The notes beneath the pieces were generated by a model that saw nothing but the letters and a program-made list of their open reading frames with translations, was not told where the DNA came from and did no database searches. Shown in pieces: positions 27,717-39,415 of a DNA stretch of 57,985 nt. Both the position numbers and the translations under genes were made by a program. Within the stretch, counting starts at the first letter, position 1, and every line of letters starts with the position of its first letter. This stretch comes from an uncultured Pseudomonas sp. (GTDB taxonomy: Bacteria; Pseudomonadota; Gammaproteobacteria; Pseudomonadales; Pseudomonadaceae): contig NZ_CAMPHI010000034.1 in the NCBI RefSeq assembly GCF_946885955.1, positions 1 through 57,985 on the forward strand, read 5' to 3'.

Positions 27717-30548
27717 TTACGCATAGTGGCGAACCTCACCGGCGCCTTCGATGTTTTCCACGCAGCGACCGCAAATTTCCGGATGCGCCGGGTTAACCCC
27801 GACGTCTTCGCGGTGGTGCCAGCAACGGGCGCATTTGGCGTGGCCGGACTTGACGATCTTCAGCTTCAGGCCAGCCACCTCGGTGCTCACCGCATCGGCC
27901 GGCGCATCGACCAGCGGTGCCAGCGTGGCGGTCGAGGTGATCAGCACGAAACGCAATTCGTTACCGAGCTTGCTTAAGTCGGCGCGCAAGGCATCTTCGC
28001 CATAGAGGGTGACTTCGGCCTGCAGGTTGCCGCCGATGGCCTTGGCCGCACGTAGCCCTTCCATCTCCTTGTTCACCGCGACCTTGACCGCCATGACCCG
28101 CTCCCAGAACTCGCGGCTCAGTTCGAACCCCTCGGGCAGCTCGCTCAGCCCCTGGTACCAGCCATTGAGCATTACCGACTCGTTGCGCTCGCCCGGCAGG
28201 TATTGCCACAGCTCGTCGGCGGTAAACGACAGCACCGGGGCGATCCAGCGCACCAGGGCTTCGGCGATATGGAACAATGCGGTCTGGCAGGAGCGCCGCG
28301 CCACGCTGTCGGCGGCGGTGGTGTACTGACGATCCTTGATGATGTCGAGGTAGAAGCCGCCCAGCTCCTGCACGCAGAAATTGTGCACTTTCTGGTAGAC
28401 GTTCCAGAAACGGTAGCTGTCGTAGGCCTCCTCGATTTCGCGCTGCAGCAGCAAGGCGCGATCCACCGCCCAGCGATCCAGCGCGAGCATGTCCTCGGCC
28501 GGCAGCAGATGCTGCGCCGGGTCGAAGCCGCTGAGATTGGAAAGCAGGAAACGCGCGGTGTTGCGGATACGTCGATAGGCGTCGGCGCTGCGTTGCAGGA
28601 TCTGGTCGGATACCGCCATCTCGCCGGAATAGTCGGTCGACGAAACCCACAGGCGCAGGATATCGGCGCCCAGGCTGTCGATGACTTTCTGCGGCGCGAC
28701 CACGTTGCCCAGGGATTTGGATTGCTTACGCCCCTGCTCATCGACGGTGAAACCGTGGGTCAGCAACTCCTTGTAAGGCGCGTGACCGTCGATCGCCGCG
28801 CCGGTCAGCAAGGACGAATGGAACCAGCCGCGATGCTGGTCGGAGCCTTCCAGATAGAGGTCGGCGCGCGGACCGCTGGTATGGCCGAGCGGGTGCGAAC
28901 CGCGCAGCACGTGCCAGTGCGTGGTGCCGGAATCGAACCATACGTCCAGGGTGTCGCGGCCCTTGTCATAGAGCGCCGCCTCGTCGCCCAGCAGCTCGGC
29001 AGCGTCGAGCTTGAACCAGGCCTCGATGCCGTCCTGCTCGACGCGCTTGGCCACTTCCTCCATGAGTTCGAGGGTGCGCGGGTGCAACTCGCCGCTTTCC
29101 TTGTGCAGGAAGAACGGGATCGGCACGCCCCAGTTGCGCTGACGCGAGATGCACCAGTCCGGGCGACCGGCGATCATGCTGTGCAGACGCGCCTGCCCCC
29201 AGGCCGGGACGAACTTGGTTTGTTCGATACCCGCCAGGGCGCGCTCGCGCAGGGTGGCGCCTTCGTTCGGCTGTTTGTCCATGCCAACGAACCACTGCGC
29301 GGTGGCGCGGTAGATCAGTGGGGTCTTGTGGCGCCAGCAGTGCATATAGCTGTGCTGGATCGGCTCATGCTTGAGCAACGCACCAACCTCGTCGAGCTTG
29401 GCGACGATGTTCGGGTTGGCCTTCCAGATGAACTGTCCGCCGAAGAACGGCAGCGACTCGACGTAAACGCCGTTGCTCTGCACCGGGTTGAGAATGTCGT
29501 CGTTGCTCATGCCGTACTGCTTGCAGCTACGGAAGTCGTCCTCGCCATAGGCCGGCGCGGAATGCACGATGCCGGTACCCGCACCGGTTTCCACGTACTC
29601 GGCCAGGTAAACCGGCGAGAGGCGCTCATAGAACGGGTGGCGGAAGCGGATCAGCTCGAGCGCCGCGCCCGGCGCGGTGGCCACGACCTCACCCTGCAAG
29701 CCGTAGCGCTGCAGGCAGGACTCGACCAGCTCCTCGGCCAGCAACAGCAGACGGTCGCCAACATCGACCAGGGCGTAGGTGAATTCCGGATGCACATTCA
29801 GCGCCTGGTTGGCCGGAATGGTCCAGGGCGTGGTAGTCCAGATCACGATGCTGGCCGGTTTGGCCAGAGCCGCAAGACCGAAAGCAGCAGCCAGCTTGTC
29901 GGCATCCTCGACGACAAAGGCCACGTCGATGGCATCCGACTTCTTGTCCTGGTACTCCACTTCGGCTTCGGCCAGTGCCGAACCGCAATCGAAACAGAAG
30001 TTGACCGGCTTCAGGCCCTTGAACACGAAGCCTTTCTCGACCATCTGCGCCAGGGCGCGGATTTCGCCGGCCTCGTTGGCGAAACTCATGGTCAGATAGG
30101 GGTTGTCCCACTCACCGAGCACGCCCAGGCGGATAAAGCCCTCCTTCTGCTCGGCGACCTGTTCGGCGGCATAGGTACGGCAGCGCTCGCGGGTCAGGTC
30201 CGCCGGCTGGTTCTTGCCGAAGGTGGTCTCGACCTTGTGCTCGATCGGCAGGCCATGGCAGTCCCAGCCCGGCACATAGGGCGCATCGAAGCCGCTGAGG
30301 GTCTTGGAACGGGTAATGATGTCCTTGAGGATCTTGTTCAGTGCATGACCGATGTGAATGCTGCCGTTGGCATAGGGCGGGCCGTCGTGCAGGACGAACT
30401 TGGGCCGGCCTTCGCCTTGCGCGCGCAGCTTCTGATACAAGCCAATCTCGTTCCAGCGCTGCAGAATCTGCGGCTCGCGCTGTGGCAGGCCGGCCTTCAT
30501 CGGAAACTGGGTATCAGGCAGATTTAGCGTGGCTTTGTAGTCGGTCAT
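27717..30548 (-). CDS. ileS: Isoleucyl-tRNA synthetase
   Basis: The 943-aa protein is a class I synthetase charging tRNA-Ile. The HIGH motif is at 65-68 (GSIHIGHAL), KMSKS is KQSKS ([10 protein letters not shown]), the editing domain has [12 protein letters not shown], and a C-terminal zinc finger ([18 protein letters not shown]) is present. This is the bacterial type 1, mupirocin-sensitive form. It lies 33 bases downstream of ribF. Confidence 0.98.
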   Translation of the reverse strand: MTDYKATLNLPDTQFPMKAGLPQREPQILQRWNEIGLYQKLRAQGEGRPKFVLHDGPPYANGSIHIGHALNKILKDIITRSKTLSGFDAPYVPGWDCHGLPIEHKVETTFGKNQPADLTRERCRTYAAEQVAEQKEGFIRLGVLGEWDNPYLTMSFANEAGEIRALAQMVEKGFVFKGLKPVNFCFDCGSALAEAEVEYQDKKSDAIDVAFVVEDADKLAAAFGLAALAKPASIVIWTTTPWTIPANQALNVHPEFTYALVDVGDRLLLLAEELVESCLQRYGLQGEVVATAPGAALELIRFRHPFYERLSPVYLAEYVETGAGTGIVHSAPAYGEDDFRSCKQYGMSNDDILNPVQSNGVYVESLPFFGGQFIWKANPNIVAKLDEVGALLKHEPIQHSYMHCWRHKTPLIYRATAQWFVGMDKQPNEGATLRERALAGIEQTKFVPAWGQARLHSMIAGRPDWCISRQRNWGVPIPFFLHKESGELHPRTLELMEEVAKRVEQDGIEAWFKLDAAELLGDEAALYDKGRDTLDVWFDSGTTHWHVLRGSHPLGHTSGPRADLYLEGSDQHRGWFHSSLLTGAAIDGHAPYKELLTHGFTVDEQGRKQSKSLGNVVAPQKVIDSLGADILRLWVSSTDYSGEMAVSDQILQRSADAYRRIRNTARFLLSNLSGFDPAQHLLPAEDMLALDRWAVDRALLLQREIEEAYDSYRFWNVYQKVHNFCVQELGGFYLDIIKDRQYTTAADSVARRSCQTALFHIAEALVRWIAPVLSFTADELWQYLPGERNESVMLNGWYQGLSELPEGFELSREFWERVMAVKVAVNKEMEGLRAAKAIGGNLQAEVTLYGEDALRADLSKLGNELRFVLITSTATLAPLVDAPADAVSTEVAGLKLKIVKSGHAKCARCWHHREDVGVNPAHPEICGRCVENIEGAGEVRHYA

Positions 30549-30581
30549 TTCAGGCTCTTCACTTAAGCGGTTGGCACTATT

Positions 30582-31508
30582 TTAAGTACGCCAATGGGCA
30601 CGGGCGGCGGCGATGTCGGCAGCAATGGCCGCCTTCAGGGCCTCCAGCGAGGCAAAACGCTGCTCATCACGCAGCTTGTGGTGGAACGCCACCGTCAAAC
30701 GCCGGCCATACAGATCGCCGGTAAAATCCAACAAATGCACTTCGAGATGCGCCCGACCATCGCCCGCGACACTCGGGCGTACGCCGATATTGGCAACCCC
30801 GGGCCAAGGCCGGCCATCCACTTGGGTACTGACCAGAAACACCCCACTGAGCGGCACGCGCTTGCGCTTGAGCTGCACATTGGCGGTGGGCGCATTCAGC
30901 TGCCGACCAAGTTTCTGCCCATGCAGAACCCGGCCGGCGATTTGAAATGGGCGGCCGAGCAGATGTTCCGCCATGGCGAAATCCCCTGCCGCCAACGCCT
31001 CGCGCACCCGCGTGCTACTGACCCGCACAGCATCCAGCTCGACCGTGGCCGCGGCCTCGACAGTGAAACCTTCACGCTCACCGGCTTCGGCCAGAAAGGC
31101 GAAATCGCCAGCACGGTCGCAGCCGAAGCGAAAATCGTCACCGACCTCCAGATGGCGTACATCCAGGCCGTCGAGCAGCACCTTCTGCACGAACTCGGCG
31201 GCACTCAATTCGCGCAAACGCCTGTTGAAGCTCAGGCACAGCACCAGATCGACACCTTCGGTCGCAAGCAAGGCAAGCTTGTCGCGCAAACGGGTCAGAC
31301 GCGCCGGCGCGGTATCGGGCGCGAAGAATTCGCGCGGCTGCGGCTCGAAGATCAGCACGCAGCTAGGCACGCCCAGCTCGGCCGAACGCTCGCGCAAGCG
31401 CGCCAAAATGGCCTGATGGCCACGATGGACGCCGTCGAAGTTCCCGATAGTGGCGACACAGCCCCGATGCTGGGGCCGCAGGTTGTGTAGGCCTCGAACC
31501 AGCTGCAT
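30582..31508 (-). CDS. ribF: Bifunctional riboflavin kinase/FAD synthetase
   Basis: The protein has 308 aa from ATG 31508; an in-frame ATG 31526 is an alternative. The N-terminal nucleotidyltransferase domain has TIGNFDGVHRGHQ and the VSSTRVREAL motif. The C-terminal riboflavin kinase domain has GRVLHGQKLGRQLNAPTANV and the HLLDFTGDLYG strand. It makes FMN and FAD. It sits between murJ and ileS. Confidence 0.97.
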   Translation of the reverse strand: MQLVRGLHNLRPQHRGCVATIGNFDGVHRGHQAILARLRERSAELGVPSCVLIFEPQPREFFAPDTAPARLTRLRDKLALLATEGVDLVLCLSFNRRLRELSAAEFVQKVLLDGLDVRHLEVGDDFRFGCDRAGDFAFLAEAGEREGFTVEAAATVELDAVRVSSTRVREALAAGDFAMAEHLLGRPFQIAGRVLHGQKLGRQLNAPTANVQLKRKRVPLSGVFLVSTQVDGRPWPGVANIGVRPSVAGDGRAHLEVHLLDFTGDLYGRRLTVAFHHKLRDEQRFASLEALKAAIAADIAAARAHWRT

Positions 31509-31583
31509 AACGCGCTTCTTGCTCATAAAGTGGCCGATTATACGCACACCAGGCGGCCGACGACAGGCGCCATCTGTACCCGA

Positions 31584-33122
31584 TTAAAACGCCGACCTGC
31601 GGGCAAAGTCGCGCAGACGGAAACCCAGCAACAGCAGCATGCCGAAGTAGCTCAGCAGCCCGGCGAGCACCACCCCGGCCAGCCGCGACAAGCGCCAGAA
31701 CATATCGCCCTCCGACCAGGCCGGCATGTAGTGCATGGCGACCAACAGCACCGCGGCCATCGTCAACACGGCCACCAGCAATCTGGCGAGAAAGCCCGCC
31801 CAGCCCGGTTGCGGCTGGAACATGTCGGCCTTGCGCAATTGCCAATACAGCAAGCCCGCGTTCAGGCATGCACCAAGACCGATCGCCAAGGCGAGCCCGG
31901 CATGGGCCAGGGGCTTGATTAGCACCAGGTTCATCAGCTGTGTGGCGATCAGCGTCACCACGGCAATCCGCACCGGCGTTCGGATGTTCTGCTGCGCATA
32001 GAAACCCGGCGCGAGTATCTTCACCAGAATGATGCCAAGCAGCCCCACGGAATAAGCCATCAGCGCCTGCTGGGTCATATCGGCATCGTTGCCGGTGAAC
32101 TTGCCGTACTGAAACAGCGAAACCGTCAGCGGTTCGGCGAGAACGGCGAGCGCCACAGCGCTGGGCAACGCCAGGATAAAACACAGGCGCAAGCCCCAAT
32201 CGAGCAGCCTGGAATATTCCTCACGGTCGGCACTGGCATAGGTTTTCGACAGAGTTGGCAGCAATATGGTGCCGAGCGCCACGCCCAGAACGCCCGCCGG
32301 CAGCTCCATCAGACGATCGGCGAAATACATCCAGGACACCGACCCGGCGACCAGAAAGGACGCGAATATGGTGTTGATGATCAATGAAATCTGACTGACC
32401 GACACGCCGAAAATCGCCGGCCCCATCTGCCGGAGCACCCGCCAGACCCCGCTATCGCGCAAGTTCAGGCGAGGCAGCACGAGCATGCCGACTTTGCGCA
32501 GATGCGGCAGTTGAAACGCCAGTTGCAGCAGGCCGCCGGCCAGCACCGCCCAGCCCAGCGCCATGATCGGCGGGTTGAAGTACGGGGTCAGAAACAGGGC
32601 GAACAGGATCATGCTGACGTTGAGCAGGGTCGGCACGAAGGCCGGCACTGAAAAACGGTTCCAGGTATTGAGAATCGCCCCCGCCAGCGACGACAGCGAA
32701 ATCAGCAATATATAAGGAAAGGTCACCCGCAACAGGTCAGTGGTCAGCGCGAAGCGATCGGCCTCGTCGGCGAAACCCGGCGCGGAGACCCAGACGATCC
32801 AGGGTGCTGCGAGCATTCCGACGAACGTCACCAGCGCCAGTACCAGTGTCAGCATCCCCGAGACGTAGGCGATGAAAGTCCGCGTGGCCTCCTCGCCCTG
32901 CTGGGTCTTGTACTCCGCGAGAATCGGCACGAACGCCTGAGAAAAGGCGCCTTCGGCGAAGATCCGCCGCAGCAGATTGGGTAACTTGAAGGCCACCACG
33001 AAGGCATCCGAGGCAATGCCGGCGCCGAACGTGCGGGCGATGATGGTATCGCGCACGAAACCCAGCACACGCGACAGCATGGTCATGGAGCTGACAGCGG
33101 CCAACGACTTGAGCAAATTCAT
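31584..33122 (-). CDS. murJ: Lipid II flippase MurJ (MviN)
   Basis: The 512-aa protein is an inner-membrane flippase of the MOP superfamily with about 14 transmembrane helices, moving lipid II across the membrane for peptidoglycan synthesis. The N-terminal [22 protein letters not shown] and [18 protein letters not shown] motifs are typical. It is the first gene of the minus-strand housekeeping run and lies divergent from rpsT. Confidence 0.96.
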   Translation of the reverse strand: MNLLKSLAAVSSMTMLSRVLGFVRDTIIARTFGAGIASDAFVVAFKLPNLLRRIFAEGAFSQAFVPILAEYKTQQGEEATRTFIAYVSGMLTLVLALVTFVGMLAAPWIVWVSAPGFADEADRFALTTDLLRVTFPYILLISLSSLAGAILNTWNRFSVPAFVPTLLNVSMILFALFLTPYFNPPIMALGWAVLAGGLLQLAFQLPHLRKVGMLVLPRLNLRDSGVWRVLRQMGPAIFGVSVSQISLIINTIFASFLVAGSVSWMYFADRLMELPAGVLGVALGTILLPTLSKTYASADREEYSRLLDWGLRLCFILALPSAVALAVLAEPLTVSLFQYGKFTGNDADMTQQALMAYSVGLLGIILVKILAPGFYAQQNIRTPVRIAVVTLIATQLMNLVLIKPLAHAGLALAIGLGACLNAGLLYWQLRKADMFQPQPGWAGFLARLLVAVLTMAAVLLVAMHYMPAWSEGDMFWRLSRLAGVVLAGLLSYFGMLLLLGFRLRDFARRSAF

Positions 33123-33236
33123 GTAATATCCGACTTCCGCAAGCGAGCACCATCACGGACAACCCGTCGGCGCGCAAAGGCGACGAGTGTAGCGGCCTGC
33201 CACTGACCAGACCAGCGCAGGGAAAAGCCAACACGC

Positions 33237-33265
33237 TTGACAGCACAACCTCATATAGGCATGAT
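33237..33265 (+). promoter_or_regulatory. Sigma-70 promoter of rpsT
   Basis: TTGACA (33237-33242), a 17-base spacer and CATGAT (33260-33265) lie about 50 bases before the rpsT start. The consensus -35 and exact 17-base spacing support it. Confidence 0.7.
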
Positions 33266-33316
33266 TCGCGGCCTTATTTGTTTGTAACCCCCCAGATTTT
33301 TTCGAGGAGCTTGACG

Positions 33317-33592
33317 GTGGCCAATACACCTTCTGCCAAAAAACGCGCAAAACAGGCTGAGAAGCGTCGTAGCCATAACGCCAGCCTGCGCTCCATGGTC
33401 CGTACCTACATCAAGAACGTGGTCAAGGCTATCGACGCCAAGGACCATGAACTGGCCAAAAACGCCTACACCCTGGCTGTACCGGTAATCGACCGCATGG
33501 CCGACAAAGGCATCATCCACAAGAACAAAGCAGCGCGTCACAAGAGCCGCCTGAATGGCCACATCAAGGCCCTCGGTGCAGCTGCAGCCTAA
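33317..33592 (+). CDS. rpsT: 30S ribosomal protein S20
   Basis: The 91-aa protein starts with [19 protein letters not shown], binds 16S rRNA early in 30S assembly, and ends in Ala. The start is GTG 33317 with GAGGAG ahead. S20 genes often use a weak start codon (UUG in E. coli) tied to autoregulation, so the GTG is expected. The longer frame from 33278 is not real. An intrinsic terminator follows. Confidence 0.97.
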   Translation: MANTPSAKKRAKQAEKRRSHNASLRSMVRTYIKNVVKAIDAKDHELAKNAYTLAVPVIDRMADKGIIHKNKAARHKSRLNGHIKALGAAAA

Positions 33593-33612
33593 GCTGACAG
33601 TTACCCGCTGTT

Positions 33613-33640
33613 AAAAAACCGACCTGATGGTCGGTTTTTT
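33613..33640. terminator. Bidirectional terminator of rpsT and creA
   Basis: A stem AAAAAACCGACC/GGTCGGTTTTTT with a TGAT loop lies 20 bases after rpsT. It has T runs on both strands and so also ends the convergent creA transcript. Confidence 0.93.
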
Positions 33641-33684
33641 ATTGCCCGCTCGAAAGCCACAAACCGCCAAGGCGCGGGCCATGC

Positions 33685-34149
33685 TCAGGACTTTTTCGGC
33701 CACGGCAGAATCGGGATCGCGGTCACCGCGTTTTGCGGACTTCCCTCAATCACCCGGTCGCTGTACACCAGATACACCAGGGTATTGCGCCGCACATCGA
33801 AGAAACGCACCACCTGCATGGTCTTGAACACCAGGGACGTCCGCTCGCGAAAGACCTCCTCGCCATCCTCGAGCTCAGCCTCGAAGCTGATCGGCCCAAC
33901 CTGGCGACAGGCAATCGATGCCTCGGCGCGATCCTCAGCCAAACCCAAACCGCCCTTGACCCCACCGGTCTTGGCCCGCGACAGATAGCAGGTCACACCC
34001 TCGACCTTGGGGTCGTCAAAGGCCTCGATCACGATCTTGTCGTTCGGCCCGACCAGTTTGAATACGGTCGACACTTCACCGATCTTCTCGGCCGACGCCA
34101 GCAAGGGCACCACCATCAGCGCGCCCAGCAGTCCATTTATTACCCGCAT
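33685..34149 (-). CDS. creA: CreA family periplasmic protein
   Basis: The 154-aa protein has a signal peptide of about 20 residues ([20 protein letters not shown]) and a mature part starting [19 protein letters not shown]. The CreA hallmarks [15 protein letters not shown] and [14 protein letters not shown] are present. Function is not established. It is conserved downstream of proB here and convergent with rpsT. Confidence 0.93.
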   Translation of the reverse strand: MRVINGLLGALMVVPLLASAEKIGEVSTVFKLVGPNDKIVIEAFDDPKVEGVTCYLSRAKTGGVKGGLGLAEDRAEASIACRQVGPISFEAELEDGEEVFRERTSLVFKTMQVVRFFDVRRNTLVYLVYSDRVIEGSPQNAVTAIPILPWPKKS

Positions 34150-34241
34150 CAGTTTTATCTCCCTAAAATCCGCTCAACATCTTGCGAGACAGCGTCTGCC
34201 TTTAGCCCAGCAGACGCAAACACACACAGACGTTGCATGGC

Positions 34242-35360
34242 TCAAACCAGAATCAAATTATCCCGGTGCACCAGCTCCGGCTCATCCACATAGCCGAGCA
34301 ATTGCTCGATGGCATCGGACGAGCGGCCGATAATTTTCTGCGCCTCGAGCGCACTGTAATTGGCCAGGCCGCGGGCGATTTCACGCCCATCCAGGGCAAC
34401 ACACACCACCATCTCGCCACGTCGAAAGCTGCCCTGCACCGACTTGACCCCAACCGGCAGCAAACTCTTGGTACCGGTGCTCAACGCCTTCACCGCGCCA
34501 TCATCGAGAACCAGCGTGCCGCGCGTCTGCAGGTGCCCGGCCAGCCACTGTTTACGCGCCGCCAGCATGCCGCGCTCGGGCGCCAACAGTGTACCCAGGC
34601 GCTCGCCAGCCTTGAGCCGCGCCAGCACCTGCTCGATCGCACCACCGACGATCACCGTATGCGCACCGGAACGCGCCGCCAGACGCGCCGCGCGCAACTT
34701 GGTCTGCATGCCGCCACGCCCCAGCGCACCGCCCACGCCGCCGGCCACGGCATCCAGCGCCGGATCGTCGGCACGCGCCTCGTGAATCAACTCGGCATTC
34801 GGGTTATGCCGCGGGTCGGCGTTGTACATGCCATCGCGGTCAGTGAGGATCACCAGCAGATCGGCCTCGACCAGGTTGGCCACCAGCGCCGCCAGGGTGT
34901 CGTTATCGCCGAAGCGAATCTCATCGGTGACCACGGTGTCGTTCTCGTTGATCACCGGCACCACATCGAGATCGACCAGGGTGCGCAGCGTGCTGCGCGC
35001 ATTCAGGTAGCGCTTGCGATCCGAGAGGTCGTCATGGGTCAGGAGAATCTGCGCCGTGCGCCGCGCATGCTCGGCGAAGCTCGACTCCCAAGCCTGAATC
35101 AGCACCATCTGACCAATGGCCGCCGCCGCTTGCAGCTCATGCATGGCACTGGGTCGGGTAACCCAGCCGAGACGGCTCATGCCGGCCGCCACCGCCCCCG
35201 ACGACACCAGCACCAACTCCACGCCCTGCTCACGCAGCGCCACCATCTGCTTGACCCACACCGCCATGGCGGCGCGGTCCAGGCCGCGACCGTCGGCGGT
35301 CAGCAACGCACTACCTATCTTCACCACCCAGCGCTGCGCACCGGCTACCTTGTCACGCAT
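34242..35360 (-). CDS. proB: Glutamate 5-kinase
   Basis: The protein has 372 aa from ATG 35360. It catalyses the first step of proline synthesis, with an amino-acid kinase domain ([40 protein letters not shown]) and a C-terminal PUA domain (about 275-372). The 25 extra codons upstream have no similarity. It lies downstream of obgE, separated by a MITE-like element. Confidence 0.97.
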   Translation of the reverse strand: MRDKVAGAQRWVVKIGSALLTADGRGLDRAAMAVWVKQMVALREQGVELVLVSSGAVAAGMSRLGWVTRPSAMHELQAAAAIGQMVLIQAWESSFAEHARRTAQILLTHDDLSDRKRYLNARSTLRTLVDLDVVPVINENDTVVTDEIRFGDNDTLAALVANLVEADLLVILTDRDGMYNADPRHNPNAELIHEARADDPALDAVAGGVGGALGRGGMQTKLRAARLAARSGAHTVIVGGAIEQVLARLKAGERLGTLLAPERGMLAARKQWLAGHLQTRGTLVLDDGAVKALSTGTKSLLPVGVKSVQGSFRRGEMVVCVALDGREIARGLANYSALEAQKIIGRSSDAIEQLLGYVDEPELVHRDNLILV

Positions 35361-35429
35361 GATCTTCCAACCCCAGCAGCGACCCGAATTTACAAAAACG
35401 CCGCAATTAAGCGGCGCTGAACTCTTGCC

Positions 35430-35569
35430 TAACAAGACCCTGAAAACGTAGCGAGCGAAGGCCAGGCAAGGACAAATCAGATAAGAAAGCGCAGTGTACA
35501 GCTGTACCTGAGCATTTCGGGACTGATTTCAACGCCGCCAAGTCGAGCGCAGTAGTTTTCAGCGACCTG

Positions 35570-35572
<3 letters not shown>
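35430..35572. mobile_element. MITE-like repeat A between obgE and proB
   Basis: This element of about 143 bases has terminal inverted repeats: the right end read on the minus strand is TAACAGGTCGCTGAAAAC, the left end TAACAAGACCCTGAAAAC. The centre has the palindrome GTACAGCTGTAC. The interior is alignable with the element at 48085-48231 in opposite orientation. It codes for no protein. Its right terminus provides the TAA stop of obgE. Confidence 0.7.
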
Positions 35573-36823
<1,251 letters not shown>

Positions 36824-37009
36824 CTAAGAACTTGCTCAACGTCCGTTGCGCGCCAGCCCTGCGTTTGCCTTGCAGGACACCAGTTCGCGAGACCTTGAAC
36901 GGGCTCTAAAACGAGAAACACCAGGTTCTTGCAAAATTGACCTGCATCCAGATATCGAACGCCAGCGCCCAGGACAGTTTGGCAAGAACCCCAAGAATAC
37001 AGAAACAAA

Positions 37010-37036
37010 AAAGCCCCGTCGCAAGGACGGGGCTTT
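37010..37036 (-). terminator. Intrinsic terminator after rpmA
   Basis: A stem AAAGCCCCGTC/GACGGGGCTTT with a short loop and flanking A and T runs lies 17 bases after the rpmA stop on the minus strand. It separates the rplU-rpmA ribosomal pair from obgE. Confidence 0.9.
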
Positions 37037-37052
37037 CCCAGCAATCGCGCGA

Positions 37053-37310
37053 TTAAGCCGCAACGACGCTCACGTAACGGCGGTTGAACGCGCCCTTTAC
37101 TTCAAACTTGATCACGCCTTCGATTTTCGCGAAGAGAGTGTGATCCTTACCCATGCCAACGCCGTAACCGGCATGGAACTGGGTGCCGCGCTGACGCACG
37201 ATGATGTTGCCTGCTTTGATAGCCTGGCCGCCATACATCTTCACGCCAAGGCGTTTGGCTTCTGAGTCGCGACCGTTGCGGGTAGAACCGCCAGCTTTTT
37301 TGTGTGCCAT
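37053..37310 (-). CDS. rpmA: 50S ribosomal protein L27
   Basis: The 85-aa protein starts [20 protein letters not shown], with the N-terminal tail that reaches the peptidyl transferase centre. AGGAG is ten bases before ATG. No N-terminal processing extension of the Gram-positive type is present. It is the second gene of the rplU-rpmA operon. Confidence 0.98.
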   Translation of the reverse strand: MAHKKAGGSTRNGRDSEAKRLGVKMYGGQAIKAGNIIVRQRGTQFHAGYGVGMGKDHTLFAKIEGVIKFEVKGAFNRRYVSVVAA

Positions 37311-37349
37311 GAGTTCAATACTCCTATTAAGGGATCAGACCGAAATGAA

Positions 37350-37661
37350 TCAGGCCTGGATACCGGTGATTTTGATCTCGGTGTACCACTGACGGTGGCC
37401 CTGACGCTTCATGTGGTGCTTACGACGGCGGAACTTGATGATGGTGACTTTATCGTGACGGCCTTGAGCAACAACCTCGGCCACGACTTTGGCGCCATCA
37501 ACAACCGGAGCGCCGATGGTCACATCGTCGCCGTTGCCGATCAACAGCACGCGGTCGAAAGTCACGGCTTCGCCAGTGGCGATTTCGAGTTTTTCGACCT
37601 TGAGGAATTCGCCTTCGGTGACTTTGTATTGCTTGCCACCAGTAACAATTACTGCGTACAT
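37350..37661 (-). CDS. rplU: 50S ribosomal protein L21
   Basis: The 103-aa protein starts [17 protein letters not shown] and has the C-terminal [15 protein letters not shown] rRNA-binding motif. It is the first gene of the rplU-rpmA operon, divergent from ispB. The promoter is at 37800-37828. Confidence 0.98.
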   Translation of the reverse strand: MYAVIVTGGKQYKVTEGEFLKVEKLEIATGEAVTFDRVLLIGNGDDVTIGAPVVDGAKVVAEVVAQGRHDKVTIIKFRRRKHHMKRQGHRQWYTEIKITGIQA

Positions 37662-37799
37662 GGTAAATCTCCGTTAATCCTGCTCACCCAGCGCTTTATA
37701 GGAATAAGTGTCGGCTGGCATGGCTGCTTGGGGCCGGAAGGACACCCTTGCAATTGCGTAAGGCAGGGAAATACCCAGGGGGAAAGTTCAGGGTGCGCG

Positions 37800-37828
37800 A
37801 TTGTACGCAAGCCACCAGCGCGACGCAA
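37800..37828 (-). promoter_or_regulatory. Sigma-70 promoter of rplU-rpmA
   Basis: On the minus strand TTGCGT (37828-37823), a 17-base spacer and TACAAT (37805-37800) lie about 140 bases before the rplU start. Confidence 0.65.
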
Positions 37829-37887
37829 GGCCCAGACGGCGCGCCATGGCAACCCCGCCGCCATCGGCAGCCACCGCACCACTTGCC

Positions 37888-37916
37888 TTGACAGCCCCTA
37901 CCCTGCCCCATAGCAT
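37888..37916 (+). promoter_or_regulatory. Sigma-70 promoter of ispB
   Basis: TTGACA (37888-37893), a 17-base spacer and TAGCAT (37911-37916) lie about 32 bases before the ispB start. Confidence 0.7.
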
Positions 37917-37948
37917 GCCGCGCAACCCATGAGAAGCAGGTGCAAGCG

Positions 37949-38917
37949 ATGCAACCCCAGGCTTTCTATCGCGTGGTGGCGGACGATTTTACCGCTGTCG
38001 ACGGCATCATCCGCGCCCAGCTGGTTTCGCGCGTACCCCTGGTAGAGAAGATCGGCGACTATATTATCTCCGCTGGTGGCAAACGCCTGCGCCCGTTGCT
38101 GGTGCTGCTCAGTGGCAAGGCCCTGGGGCTGGCTGGCGACGACCTGCGCCTGCTCGCCGCCACCATCGAATTCCTGCACACCGCCACCCTGCTGCATGAC
38201 GACGTGGTCGACATGTCCGACATGCGCCGCGGGCGCAGCACCGCCAATGCCCAGTGGGGCAACGCACCGAGCGTGCTGGTGGGCGACTTCCTGTATTCGC
38301 GCTCCTTCGAAATGATGGTCGAACTCGGCTCCATGCCGGTGATGAAAATCCTCTCCAAGGCCACCCGGGTCATCGCAGAGGGCGAGGTACTGCAGCTGTC
38401 GAAGATTCGTGACGCCAGCACCACGGAAGAGACCTATATGGAAGTGATTCGCGGCAAAACCGCGATGCTCTTCGAGGCCTCGACCCACAGCGCCGCGGCG
38501 CTGGCCGGCGCGACGGCGGAGCAGACCGAAGCCCTGCGCGTATTCGGCGACCATTTGGGCGTGGCCTTCCAGTTGGTCGACGACCTACTCGATTACCGCG
38601 GCGATGCCAGCACCCTGGGCAAGAATGTCGGCGACGATCTGGCCGAAGGCAAACCGACCCTGCCGCTGATCTACACCATGCGCGAAGGCACCCCCGAGCA
38701 GGCCGCCCTGGTGCGCCAGGCGATTCAGAAAGGTGGCATCGAGGACTTGGAAAGCATCCGCAATGCCGTGGAAGCCGCTGGCGCCCTGGATTACACCGCC
38801 CAACAGGCCCGCGACTACGCCGAACGGGCGATCGCCTGCCTGGATGCCCTGCCCGCCAGCGAATACCGCGATGCGCTGATTGAGCTGAGCCACTTCGCCG
38901 TGGCCCGCACGCACTGA
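37949..38917 (+). CDS. ispB: Octaprenyl (polyprenyl) diphosphate synthase
   Basis: The protein has 322 aa from ATG 37949; a GTG at 37940 is an alternative. It is a trans-prenyltransferase making the ubiquinone side chain. The first Asp-rich motif LLHDDVVDMSDMRRG and the second FQLVDDLLDYRGD are intact, as is the KRLRPLL motif. It is divergent from rplU, as in other gamma-proteobacteria. The tail length (Q8 or Q9) cannot be read from this; Q9 is usual in Pseudomonas. Confidence 0.97.
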   Translation: MQPQAFYRVVADDFTAVDGIIRAQLVSRVPLVEKIGDYIISAGGKRLRPLLVLLSGKALGLAGDDLRLLAATIEFLHTATLLHDDVVDMSDMRRGRSTANAQWGNAPSVLVGDFLYSRSFEMMVELGSMPVMKILSKATRVIAEGEVLQLSKIRDASTTEETYMEVIRGKTAMLFEASTHSAAALAGATAEQTEALRVFGDHLGVAFQLVDDLLDYRGDASTLGKNVGDDLAEGKPTLPLIYTMREGTPEQAALVRQAIQKGGIEDLESIRNAVEAAGALDYTAQQARDYAERAIACLDALPASEYRDALIELSHFAVARTH

Positions 38918-38934
38918 CAGTTCCCGCAACACAC

Positions 38935-38960
38935 AAGCCCGTCCATGCGACGGGCTTTTT
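38935..38960 (+). terminator. Intrinsic terminator of ispB
   Basis: A stem AAGCCCGTC/GACGGGCTT with a CATGC loop and a T run lies 17 bases after the ispB stop codon. Confidence 0.93.
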
Positions 38961-39003
38961 ATTGCCCGACCGACGGCGAACAATTAATCCTTGCTATAAA
39001 TTA

Positions 39004-39022
39004 AATAGGAATTATTCTCATC
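39004..39022. promoter_or_regulatory. Putative Fur box
   Basis: AATAGGAATTATTCTCATC resembles the Pseudomonas Fur operator; the half GAATTATTCTCAT matches well and the left half is imperfect. It lies 25 bases upstream of the small gene at 39047, just downstream of a TATAAA that could be a -10 element, so iron repression is likely. Confidence 0.6.
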
Positions 39023-39046
39023 TAACCACTTAAAAGGAGATGAGTC

Positions 39047-39274
39047 ATGACCTACTTGATCGATGCCTGGCTTGATCGGCCGCAACCTTACCTGCGCATT
39101 CTCAATCGCAATACCGGTGAGGTGTGCGCGGTGCTCGAAGAGCAAGCGCTGGATGAACTGCGCGATATGGGCGATCTGGATCTGCATGAGCTCAACTCCA
39201 GCGAACCGCTGGTGCTCAAGGAACTGGTGCGCAATCTGTTTCTGTTCTGCTATGCCCGGGCATTGCGCCCATGA
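39047..39274 (+). CDS. Conserved small protein (PA4570-like), probably iron-regulated
   Basis: The 75-aa protein has SD AAGGAG seven bases before ATG. It is acidic, with sequence MTYLIDAWLDRPQPYLRI and a C-terminal hydrophobic stretch LVRNLFLFCYARAL. The position after ispB matches the Pseudomonas conserved hypothetical PA4570. No enzymatic motif is seen; function is unknown. The Fur-like site upstream suggests expression under iron limitation. Confidence 0.85.
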   Translation: MTYLIDAWLDRPQPYLRILNRNTGEVCAVLEEQALDELRDMGDLDLHELNSSEPLVLKELVRNLFLFCYARALRP

Positions 39275-39333
39275 AGACAAAATCGGCCGTTCTCATAGCG
39301 CGGATAAACCGCACAACGCGGCGCAATTCGTAA

Positions 39334-39369
39334 TAGCACCCGGATTGCGCCAAGGTGTATCCAGGCTAC
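39334..39369. repeat. Decayed REP pair
   Basis: TAGCACCCGGATTGCGCC and the opposing TGTATCCAGGCTAC are imperfect relatives of the REP at 824-890. The 141-base spacer also holds a GGGGCGG/CCGCCCC hairpin (39387-39404) after the fklB stop codon. Confidence 0.5.
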
Positions 39370-39415
39370 GGCGGTTACCCAATCGCGGGGCGGCGAACCG
39401 CCCCAGGATTGCGCC

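Noticed and set aside
28203..30527. A 774-codon plus-strand open frame opposite ileS
   Set aside because: It is the antisense shadow of a highly conserved synthetase gene in GC-rich DNA; no family similarity, and codon usage reflects the ileS frame.
36924..36990. Inverted repeat GGTTCTTGC...GCAAGAACC between rpmA and obgE
   Set aside because: Nine-base arms 49 bases apart with no further structure; too weak to call a regulatory element.
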